Origin: DASZRZ01 sp963732925
GTDB lineage: Bacteria > Acidobacteriota > Terriglobia > Terriglobales > Acidobacteriaceae
Direction of reading: 5' to 3'
Assembly (NCBI GenBank): GCA_963732925.1
Contig: CAVTBJ010000005.1
Location: 62,001-126,000, forward strand
Length of the DNA: 64,000 nt
The translations under genes were made by a program, and so were the position numbers. Of the stretch, positions 45,246 to 53,844 are shown in pieces. The notes beneath the pieces are model-generated. The model ran no database searches and had not been told where the DNA came from. It saw nothing but the letters and a program-made list of their open reading frames with translations. Each line of letters starts with the position of its first letter. Positions within the stretch are counted from its first letter, which is position 1.

Positions 45246-48200
45246 TCAGCCGTTCGTGAGATAGAAATGCACGGCCGGCGTCAGGATCAGCGACAGCACC
45301 ATGGAGATCAGGATGCCGCCGATCACGGCGATGGCCAGCGGCTGCAGCATCTGCGAGCCGGCTCCCCAGCGCCAGTGCCAGCGGCAGCATGCCCGCCACC
45401 GCCGCCAGCGCAGTCATCAGGATGGGCCGCAGCCGGCGCCGTCCGGCCTGCACCATGGCCTCCTCGCGGCGAGAGCCCCACGGCGCGGAATTTCTCGTCG
45501 GCGTCGAGCAGCAGGATGCCGTTCTTCGCCACGATGCCGATCACCATGATCAGGCCCATGAACGACGCCAGGTTGAAGGTTGTCCCCGTGACCAGCAGCG
45601 CGAAGAACACGCCGGACGGTCGACAGCAGCGCCGAGGAAAGAATGGCCAGCGGCGCCGCGAAGGTGCGGAACTCGAACAGCAGCACAATGAAGACCAGCA
45701 CGATGGCCAGAATCAGTACCAGCAGCAGATCGTGGAACGATTGCTGCTGCTCCTGGTAGGTCCCGCCGTACTCGCACGCGAATCGACGGCGGACAGGTGC
45801 AGGTCGGCCACCGCCTTCTGCACCTCGGCCATCCCGCTGCCCAGGTCGCAGCCCTTCCAGCCGAGCCGTCACCGCGACGTCGCGCTGCAGGTTCTCGCGC
45901 CGGATTTCGGTCTGTCCGGGCAGTTCCGTCAACGGTCGCCAGCGACCCAGCGTCGCGGTCTGTCCGGTCGCGCTGGCCAGCAGCGTGTTGCTCATCGCAT
46001 CCAGCGAGGCGCGGGTGGCGGCTCGGGAAAGCGCACCCGGATGGTGTAGGCGCGGTCGTTGACGATCACCGGCGTCGCGGCCGGCTCGCCTTCCAGATGG
46101 CGCGCTCGCGTCGATGTCAACCTCCTCCGGAGTGAATCCGGCGCGCGCCGTGACTTGCGGGTTGACCTGGAACACCACCGCCGGTCCGCTGATGGTGTTG
46201 TCGATCCCGTCCAGAACATCCACCACGCCCGGTAATCTGGCTTGATGGCGTCGGCAACCTTCGGCGCCCACGTCCGCAGCAGCTCCGGGTCCGCGCGAGA
46301 ACAGCTTGATCTGCGACCGGCTCGGGCGCGCTGGTCAGATCGCCGATCATGTCCTGCAGCACCTGGACGAACTCCACGTCCAGCACCGGCTCGGCTCTTT
46401 CGCAATCTTGTCGCCCGGACGTCCGCGATGACCTCGTCGACGTTGCGCTTGCGCTCGGCTTTGAGCTTGACCGCGATATCGCCGCGTGTTGGCCTCGGTC
46501 ACGGCCGCCAGGCCCAGTTCCAGCCCGGTGCGCCGCGACGTGCTCTCCACCTCCGGGCGTGTCGCGCAGGATCTGCTCCACATGAGTGATCACGCGGTTG
46601 GTTTCCTGCAGCGAACTGCCCGGCCGGCGTCCAATAATCGAGAATGAATCCGCCTTCGTCCATCGCACGGCAGCAGGTCGGAGCCAAGGTGCGGTAACTG
46701 AGAAGAAGCCGCCGCGACCAGCACCGCGCAGCCCAGCGCGATCCAGCCGGATGCACCAGGGCAAAGCTGAGCGCGCGCTCGTAGAAGCGCACGACCACGC
46801 CGAAGCGCCCCTGGAACGAAGCTTCTTCGGCCTGGAGAAGCTGTTCCGTGAGGTTGCGATCGGGGTCGTCCGGGACCGCGCTGCCGTGAGTGCTTATGCG
46901 CAGGCAGATACTGGCTCAGCGTCGGCGTCCAGGTCAGCGCCAGCGCCAGCGAGGTCAGCAGCGCCACCCCGATCGTCACCGCCAGCGCGCGGAAGAACAC
47001 GCCGGTTACCCCCGCGATCGAAATCAGCGGCAGAAAAACCACGATCGGGGTGATGGTCGAGCCGATCAGCGGAACGCGTGATTTCCTTCAGCGCGCTGTG
47101 GATGGCTTCCAGGCGGCTCTTGCCCGGCGTCGCGGTGCAGGACGATGTTCTCGACGACCACAATGGCATCGTCGATGACCAGTCCCACGGCTGCCGCCAA
47201 TCCTCCCAGCGTCATGAGATTGAAACTTTGACCGATCACCTTGAGAGCGATGAAGGTGACCAGCGATGGTGGCCGGAATCACCAGCCCGGCAACAAGCGA
47301 GCTACCCCAATCGTGCAGGAACAGCACCATGATGGCGGAGGCCAGAATCAGCCCGATGAGGATGGCGTCGCGCACGCTCTTGATGGACTCGGTCACAATG
47401 ATCGACTGGTCATAGAACGGCTGCATCTGCACCCCGGGGGGCAACGATTTGCGGATGGCCTCCACTTCGTCGTGCACCTCGTCGGCCACGCGAACGGTAT
47501 TGCTATCGGGCTGGCGGTTGACGCTGAGCAGCACCGCGGGTTTCCCATCGGCGGTCACGACGGTGTAGACCGGCTTGACCCCCGCTGCCACACTGGCCAC
47601 GTCTCCCACGCGCACCGGTACGCCGGCGGGCGTGGTTTTGACGACGATGTCGCCGATCTGTGCGGGATTGCGCACCTGGCCAGTTACCAGTTCGAGGTAG
47701 AGCTGATGGTTGGCCTGCAACAGGCCGGGGGAGTCGATCAGGTTGGTACGCCGTACCGCATCGAGAATATCGGTTATGGTTACCTCGGCGCGCAGCAGCT
47801 TGGCGGGATCTGGGCACAATATGGAACTCCGGTTCCTGCCCGCCCTGCACGACGACGGTGGAAACTCCGTCGAGGCGATTCAGCCGCGGCTTAAGATCGT
47901 AAGTCGCCATCTGCCACAGCTCAGTTTGCGGAACCGTGTCGGAAGTGAGGCTGTACCCGACGATGGGAAAACTGGCGAAGGTGAGCCGGTTGGAGGTGAT
48001 GACCGCCGTCTGCGGCAGCGTGGATTGCACCCGGCTGAGCGCCGCGTCCACCAGTTGCAGCGTCTCGCACCATGTCCACATTCCAACTGAAGAACAAGTC
48101 GATTTCCGCCGATCCCCGGCTGGTAATCGAGCGTACCTGCTGCAATCCCGGAACGCTGTTGCACGGCTTCTTCCACCGGACGGGTGATGGTCACCATCAT

Positions 48201-48419
48201 CTGATCAATGGGCATCACGCCGTTGTCCACGCCAATGACGACGCGAGGAAAGTTGGTCGAAGGAAACACCGCGATGGGAATGGTGAAGGCCAGGTACGCT
48301 CCCAGCAGCGCCATGGTGATCACCAGAAACAGAACCGGCTTCGACAGACGCGCAAACCAGTAGGGCGACTCACCGGTGCCGGGTTGTTGAGTGCGCTCGA
48401 TAACTCCCCGGATGCCCAT
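45246..48419 (-). pseudogene. RND efflux inner-membrane permease, carrying many single-base indels
   Basis: The ATG at 48419 opens an RND pump: the first TM (VLFLVITMALLGAYLAF) and FPSTNFPRVVIGVDNGVMP. The family sequence can be followed across the full length, about 1057 codons, to TPAVHFYLTNG and the TGA at 45246, including LTWTPTLSQYLPA and FMGLIMVIGIVAKNGILLLD. However, the reading frame shifts about two dozen times, mainly by one added base, most densely between 45360 and 47270 with spacings often near 80 or 150 bases. No residues appear lost between shifts. If real it is dead; if an assembly artefact it is a normal pump. It belongs to the operon with the adaptor and TolC genes. Confidence 0.85.
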
Positions 48420-49756
48420 TATTCCTCGGACTTGCTGCCGGACGATTTCCCCGGCCCGGCGGTGGCGGCGGGGGGTTGCTGGGCTGCGCTTGCGACCTGC
48501 ACCTGGGTATTGTCGGGAAGACCGTAAGCGCCATTGCTGACCACGGTCTCACCCGCGCTCACTCCAGAGAGAATTTGCGCTTCGTTTCCCTGGCGGATTC
48601 CCACTTGAACTTCCTTGCGATGCGCCCGCCCATCCGCGCCGACCACCATGATGGCATCCGTGCCGTTGTCGCTCGGGAGCAGTGCGCTCGCGGGGACCAC
48701 AATCGCGTCCCGCACGCTGGCAGCGTGGATCGACACTTGCACGCTGGAGCCGGGGCGAAGCGTTCCGTGCGGATTCGGCGCTTCGACCCAGACTTCGACG
48801 GTGGTGCTGTTCGGATCCAGTGCCGGGCTGACGACCGTGACCTTCCCGCTCGCAGTCACGCCGCTGCCTGCCTCGATTTCCGCCTGGTCGCCCAGCTTGA
48901 GTTCCGCGGCCTGATCCTGCGGAATGTGGGCGCGGGCCACCACCCGGGAGGTATTCACTACCGTGATGAGCGGCATTCCCGCTGGCGCCATTTCGCCGGC
49001 GTAGAGAGGCCGGTCAGCCACCGCGCCGGTAATCGGACTGCGAATCTCGGAATAGCTGAGCTGCGCCTCGGCTCCCTGGTATCTCCCTTTTGCCGACTCC
49101 AACTGGCCCGCGGCCGATTTTTTCGTCTGCTGCTCGCCCACCGCCTGGAGCGCGTCCAGGTGCTTCTGGGCGGTGTCAAAGGCGTTCTGCGCCTGCAGGT
49201 AACTGACTTCCGCCTGCTCTAACTCGCGGCGCGGAATGGCCCCTTGCTGGAAAAGGTCCTGGCGCGATTGATAGATCTTTTTTTGCACATCGAGTGAAGC
49301 CTTGGCCGACTTCACGTCCAACTCCGCCTTCTGGGTCTCCTCCGGCAGGCTCGCACCCATAGTGCTCTCATACGCAGCCTGCGCCTGGTCGTAGGCTCCC
49401 TTGCTCTCCGTCTGCGCAGCGGTGAGGTCGCGGTTTTCGAGCGTGGCCAGCAACTGGCCTTTTTTTACGTGTGCTCCACGCTGGACGTAGAACTTGGCCA
49501 CCGGGGCGCTGATTTTGGGTGTGATGGCCGCCTGGTCGATGGGATAAAGAACTGCTTCGCTGGTGACCACGCGCTCAATGGTGGTACGCCGCACTGGAGC
49601 CACCTGCACACTCACTACGGGTTCGACGCTGCTTTGTTCCTGCGAACAGGCGCTGGTGAAAAGCAGGACCCCGGCAAGCAGCGGCAGCGTCACCAGGCAG
49701 CGCAGGCGCAAGCAGGAGGGCACCGGATGCGGCGCACGCATTGTCCGTTTCAGCAT
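48419..49756 (-). CDS. RND efflux periplasmic adaptor (membrane fusion protein), lipoprotein
   Basis: 445 residues with a lipobox (LLFTSACSQ). Domains in order: barrel-sandwich half with AKFYVQRGAHVKKGQLLATL, a long alpha-helical hairpin (about 105-230, Ala/Gln/Lys-rich), the second sandwich half with SEIRSPITGAVADRPLYAGE, the beta-barrel (IPQDQAAELKLGDQAEIEAG) and the membrane-proximal domain. It should link the RND pump to the TolC-type channel. The stop overlaps the start of the RND gene; the TolC-like gene lies just upstream. An in-frame ATG five codons downstream is an alternative start. Confidence 0.9.
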   Translation of the reverse strand: MLKRTMRAPHPVPSCLRLRCLVTLPLLAGVLLFTSACSQEQSSVEPVVSVQVAPVRRTTIERVVTSEAVLYPIDQAAITPKISAPVAKFYVQRGAHVKKGQLLATLENRDLTAAQTESKGAYDQAQAAYESTMGASLPEETQKAELDVKSAKASLDVQKKIYQSRQDLFQQGAIPRRELEQAEVSYLQAQNAFDTAQKHLDALQAVGEQQTKKSAAGQLESAKGRYQGAEAQLSYSEIRSPITGAVADRPLYAGEMAPAGMPLITVVNTSRVVARAHIPQDQAAELKLGDQAEIEAGSGVTASGKVTVVSPALDPNSTTVEVWVEAPNPHGTLRPGSSVQVSIHAASVRDAIVVPASALLPSDNGTDAIMVVGADGRAHRKEVQVGIRQGNEAQILSGVSAGETVVSNGAYGLPDNTQVQVASAAQQPPAATAGPGKSSGSKSEE

Positions 49757-49761
49757 TGGCT

Positions 49762-51138
49762 TCAGAATGTTCCCGTCAGTGTCTGTAATGTGGCAATCGC
49801 CACCCGGTACCTGGCCTCACCCTGGCCATAGGCGTCGCGCGCCTGAACCAGCGTGTTTTGAGCATCCACGACTTCCAGCGCCGTGGCCTCAGCGGACTGG
49901 TAGCGAAGATTGGTCAGGCGAAGGCTCTCGGCCGCCAACTCCGCAGATTGCCGCAAGGTGTCCAGCTCGGAGCGCGCCGTCTGAGCCTCCGCGTAGAAGC
50001 TGCGCAGGTTGGCGATGGCGGCGCGTTGCTCGGCGCTGAGTTCGATCTCGCTCTGGGTTCGCCGCAACTGTGCCTGCTTCACCCTACTTTGAGTGGCGCC
50101 CCAGCTAAAGACAGGAATGTTCAGGGTAGCAGCCGCCGAATATCCCAGGTTGGGGACCTGCCCTGAGTAGGTTGCGAAATGCGTCGCGTCAATCCCATAC
50201 CAGACGTCGAGCGCTAGCGTCGGAAAATGACCTGCCCAGGCCGTCCGCACGTCTTGACGCGCCACCTGAACCGCCGCCAGAGCGGCATGCAGTTGCGGAT
50301 TATTCGCCGCCGCCATTTTCCGGGCTTCTTCCGGGGCCGGCAGGGGCGGCGCCAGTTCCAGGTCGTCCACTACGTTGAAGTTGTCATCGAAGTTGGGGAA
50401 CAGCAACACTGCAAGGCTCAACCGTGCCCGCTCCATGGCCAGCTGCGCTTCCTGCAAATTCTGCTGAGCGGTGTTGTGCTGAATTTCCGCCTTGATCACG
50501 TCGGCGTGGGCCACGTCGCCGGCTTGCTCCAGTTGCCGGGTGATATTCAGAAAGCGCAAGGATTCGGCCTCTGCCTGTTGCGCATTGGCGTAGGCCCGCT
50601 GCGACACGATCATGCCATAAAAGTTCTGCGTCACCGTTACCACCAGGCCGCGAAGCGCGACTTCCTGCTGGGCGCGAGCCAGCGCCAGGGCTGCCGTCGA
50701 CCGCCGGTATGCCGCAACGCTCCCCGGGCCAAGGTTGAACTCCTCGTGGGCGTTTCCCTGCGCGGCGTACTCGTGGACTGCATTGTTCGCGATAAATCGC
50801 GGAATGTCGCCGCCAACGGGGCCATTCTCCGCGAATGTGCTGCCCGTGCCTCCCTCCGTGTAGAGGTACTGCGTGGTGGAATTCACCGCGGGCAACAACC
50901 CCGCCCGGGCCTGCACCACGTCCTGGCGCGCAACTCCTGCCTGGGTCTCGGCCGCCCGGAACTGCGGCTCATTGGCCCGCGCCCGATCAATGGCGTCTTG
51001 CAGGGTAATGGTGACCGGAGACCCCGAGGAAACGGGTTGAGACGCCTGTGCTGGGGCACCCCCGGCGGCCATCTGTCCGAAACAGGCGCTGCCCAGGATC
51101 GTGAAGCATGCGCCAGCCAGCGCGCTGCTAAGTCGCAT
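49762..51138 (-). CDS. TolC-family outer-membrane efflux protein
   Basis: 458 residues with a signal peptide (about 1-26). The repeated layout of outer membrane efflux proteins is visible: first half ITLQDAIDRARANEPQFRAA, second half ARKMAAANNPQLHAALAAV, and long helices rich in Ala, Gln and Arg (ELSAEQRAAIANLRSFYAEA; LRYQSAEATALEVVDAQNTL). It should form the outer-membrane channel for the RND/adaptor pair. It is the first gene of the operon, divergent from the response regulator, with a six-base gap to the adaptor. Confidence 0.92.
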   Translation of the reverse strand: MRLSSALAGACFTILGSACFGQMAAGGAPAQASQPVSSGSPVTITLQDAIDRARANEPQFRAAETQAGVARQDVVQARAGLLPAVNSTTQYLYTEGGTGSTFAENGPVGGDIPRFIANNAVHEYAAQGNAHEEFNLGPGSVAAYRRSTAALALARAQQEVALRGLVVTVTQNFYGMIVSQRAYANAQQAEAESLRFLNITRQLEQAGDVAHADVIKAEIQHNTAQQNLQEAQLAMERARLSLAVLLFPNFDDNFNVVDDLELAPPLPAPEEARKMAAANNPQLHAALAAVQVARQDVRTAWAGHFPTLALDVWYGIDATHFATYSGQVPNLGYSAAATLNIPVFSWGATQSRVKQAQLRRTQSEIELSAEQRAAIANLRSFYAEAQTARSELDTLRQSAELAAESLRLTNLRYQSAEATALEVVDAQNTLVQARDAYGQGEARYRVAIATLQTLTGTF

Positions 51139-51305
51139 GAGCCCTCCGGGAACGAGGTGGGCCCGACAATGAGTTTCGCCGGGCTGCTCTAGAATTATGG
51201 AAGAGGCACCTTAAGATTCTCTGAAGACTGACAGACTGCTGGCCCCAATGCCGGTCTTCAGACTGTCTTAAGGCTGCCGAAGTACCCTGAAGGCGGCCGT
51301 GCAGC
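51139..51305. promoter_or_regulatory. Divergent promoter region of efflux operon and two-component system
   Basis: This 167-base region contains three AGACTG hexamers (51225, 51233 and 51260), the first two eight bases apart, and inverted GAAGAC/GTCTTC elements around them. OmpR-type regulators bind repeated hexamer-like half-sites, so this is a plausible operator for the adjacent regulator. Sequence-only evidence. Confidence 0.4.
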
Positions 51306-51980
51306 ATGCGAATCCTGGTGGTTGAGGACGAACGCTCGATGGCGGAACTTCTCCGCAAAGGCTTGGAAGAGGAGCGCCACTCCGTCAGCGTGGCCTTCGA
51401 TGGCCCGTCGGCCCTGGAATTTGCTCGCAGCTCCGAGTTTGACGCCATCGTTCTCGACGTCATGCTGCCGGGAATCGATGGCCTCGAGGTGGCGCGCCGT
51501 CTGCGCCGGTCGGACAATCTCACGCCCATCGTAATGCTGACCGCACGGGACGCGGTTCCGGAAATTGCCCGCGGCCTGGACGTGGGCGCCGATGACTACC
51601 TCAGCAAGCCGTTCTCGTTCGTCGAACTTCTCGCCCGCCTGCGCGCCGTCGCCCGCCGCAGCACAGCTCCGCGTCCGCTGCGGCTCCGCGTGGCAGACCT
51701 GGAACTGGACCCCGCCACCCGACGCGTGCTTCGCCGGGGACAGGAAGTCCGCCTTACGGCAACCGAGTTTCGCCTGCTGGAGCTTCTCATGCGGCGCGCA
51801 GGGCGGGTGCTCTCGCGCGGTCACATCGCCAGCGCCGTGTGGGGAGACCTGAAGGAAATCGAAGACAACACACTCGACGCATTCATCTCGCTGCTGCGGA
51901 CCAAAATCGACCGGGGCTGCGAGCCCAAGCTGATCCACACCATCCGCGGCGTGGGTTACGTGTTGAGGGAAAAGTCGTGA
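51306..51980 (+). CDS. OmpR/PhoB-family response regulator
   Basis: 224 residues. The receiver domain (about 1-118) has VVEDE, the phospho-acceptor Asp in VLDVMLPGIDG, LTARD and the Lys of LSKPFSF. A winged-helix domain (about 128-222) has VRLTATEFRLLELLMRRAG, IEDNTLDAFISLLRTKID and IHTIRGVGYVL. It should control the divergent RND operon in the manner of CusR/CzcR-type systems. The stop overlaps the GTG start of the kinase gene (GTGA), giving coupled synthesis. Confidence 0.93.
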   Translation: MRILVVEDERSMAELLRKGLEEERHSVSVAFDGPSALEFARSSEFDAIVLDVMLPGIDGLEVARRLRRSDNLTPIVMLTARDAVPEIARGLDVGADDYLSKPFSFVELLARLRAVARRSTAPRPLRLRVADLELDPATRRVLRRGQEVRLTATEFRLLELLMRRAGRVLSRGHIASAVWGDLKEIEDNTLDAFISLLRTKIDRGCEPKLIHTIRGVGYVLREKS

Positions 51981-53344
51981 GGCTGGGCACACTGCCGATC
52001 GGGGTCAGGCTGACGGCGTGGTATATCACCTTCATGTCCATCGGTTTGGTGGCCCTGGGCGCTCTCGCCGTCATCAGCATGCGCCGTAGCATCAACTCGA
52101 CCGTGGATGACCAACTGCGGGGTCGCATGGGCGTGGTCGCGGAGGCGGTTGACCGTTCTCTGCGCGCCGGGAACATTGACGCCATGCGGCGCGAACTCGA
52201 CGAGGATTCCGAACTGCGCCCCGAGAGCGACCTGCTCCAGGTATCGGGTCCCAGCGGGGACTGGCTTTACCAATCCGCCGCCGTACAACAGCTCCACCCA
52301 CCCCGCCTGCCTGCGGGGCCCACCTCCGCCGCAACCGTGATGGTTGGAAGTGTTCCCCTGCGCTCGATTGCGCGCAACCTGACGATCAACGGCCAGGCCT
52401 ATGAGATCCAGGTAGCCACGCGCATGGACGATTTCTACGAGGCCCTGGACCGTTTTCGCCGTAGATTGTTCCTCCTGGTCCCGCTGCTTCTGTTGCTCGC
52501 GTCGGCTGCCGGATACTGGACCGGCCGGCGGGCGCTGGCGCCCGTGGACCAGATCACCCAGGCAGCGCAGCAATTCAGCGCCAGCAGCCTTGCCTCCCGC
52601 GTGCTGGTACCGAACAGCGGTGACGAGCTGCAGCGTCTGGCGGAGACTCTCAACGCCATGCTCGGCCGGGTGGAAAATGCGGTCAACCAGATCACCCAGT
52701 TCACGGCCGACGCCTCGCATGAGTTGCGCACGCCGGTGACCGTCATGCGGACCCGGGCGGAGCTCGCATTACGCCATCCGCGCAGCGCGGACGAATACCG
52801 CGACAGCCTGGAGCATCTGCACTCGGAGCTCATCCAGACTTCGGAACTGATCGACAAGCTCATGCTGCTGGCGCGCGCCGACGCGGGCGCAAACCTGTTG
52901 CGATTCGCTTCGGTCGATCTGGCTGCGCTCCTGCAGCGCGTGCTGGCACAGACCGCGCCTCTGGCGGACGCCAAGGGCCTCGCAATCGACCCGCGATTCG
53001 GCAACCGGCCCGTTTGGATCCAGGGCGACGCGGAACTGCTGCAGCGCCTGTTCACCATCCTGATCGACAATGCAGTCAAGTACACGCCGCCGCCCGGTCG
53101 AATTTTTGTGGAACTGACCGCCACGACGGGCGCGGCCAGGGTCGTCGTCCGGGACACGGGAATTGGCATCGCCGCGGCTGACTTGCCGCACGTTTTTGAG
53201 CGTTTCTATCGTTCCGACAAGGCGCGTTCCCGCGAAACCGGAGGCGCAGGGTTGGGACTCTCCATCGCGCGCTGGATTGCGGAAGCCCACAATGGCACCC
53301 TGAGCGTGGAGAACGTCTCCGGAGCGGGGCGGCATTCCGTGTAA
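51977..53344 (+). CDS. Sensor histidine kinase (CusS-like), C-terminus frameshifted
   Basis: Starts at the GTG overlapping the regulator's stop. Two TM helices (about 10-35 and 165-185) enclose a periplasmic sensor domain. HAMP (about 185-240) and HisKA with the phospho-accepting His (ASHELRTPVTVM) follow. The ATPase domain has N box LIDNAVKYT, G1 VRDTGIGIA, F box FERFYRSD and G2 GGAGLGLSIA. The reading frame ends at 53344 right after SVENVSGAG. One missing base at about 53325 would give the expected ending AFRVTLPQQ and a stop at 53392-53394. The loss affects only the last strand. Confidence 0.88.
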   Translation: MRLGTLPIGVRLTAWYITFMSIGLVALGALAVISMRRSINSTVDDQLRGRMGVVAEAVDRSLRAGNIDAMRRELDEDSELRPESDLLQVSGPSGDWLYQSAAVQQLHPPRLPAGPTSAATVMVGSVPLRSIARNLTINGQAYEIQVATRMDDFYEALDRFRRRLFLLVPLLLLLASAAGYWTGRRALAPVDQITQAAQQFSASSLASRVLVPNSGDELQRLAETLNAMLGRVENAVNQITQFTADASHELRTPVTVMRTRAELALRHPRSADEYRDSLEHLHSELIQTSELIDKLMLLARADAGANLLRFASVDLAALLQRVLAQTAPLADAKGLAIDPRFGNRPVWIQGDAELLQRLFTILIDNAVKYTPPPGRIFVELTATTGAARVVVRDTGIGIAAADLPHVFERFYRSDKARSRETGGAGLGLSIARWIAEAHNGTLSVENVSGAGRHSV

Positions 53345-53394
53345 CTCTGCCCCAGCAAACTGCCATCATGGCTGAAGTCGTGATGTCGCGTTGA

Positions 53395-53844
53395 GTTCAG
53401 GCCGCATGGAAGGGTCTGCCGGGCGACGTCTGCCCAGCGGGCACGGCGGAAGGGGCTTCTTGGCAGATTCAGACGGTTTCAGGTAACCTTATTCTAAATT
53501 GACCTGTCGAATGGTTCGCCAGGGTCGCCCCGTGAATCCCAACCCTGCTCGTTCAAGCAATGGCGATCCCAGCTTCGGAACTTCCGGAACTGGGGCTCAC
53601 TGGGATCCAACCACCTAGTTGTTCGGGATTGCTTTCCCACTATGATGGCCCGACTTTGCCAGTCAGACTGGGAGGAAAGCTGGTCGCCGCTGGAGTGCGC
53701 TGCCCTCGAAAGTGTGGTCAGAGTGCCGACGAGTTCTTTCCCCTGACCGGGACGCTTGACAAGCCACCCCTCGTGCAGACATCATCTCCAATCCTCAACA
53801 AACGACAGGAAAGACATCTTGCATAGACAAGAAGGAAAAGGCGC
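53395..53844. other. Intergenic region, no gene seen
   Basis: About 450 bases upstream of the DUF1080/FG-GAP gene. The open frame at 53560-53826 (88 residues) has no recognisable motif. It probably contains a promoter. Confidence 0.35.

Noticed and set aside
45246..48419. Treating each frame piece of the RND region as a separate small gene
   Set aside because: The pieces join into one continuous RND permease when frames are switched, so they are parts of a single gene.
53560..53826. 88-codon open frame upstream of the DUF1080 gene
   Set aside because: No motif or membrane segment; it probably overlaps promoter sequence.
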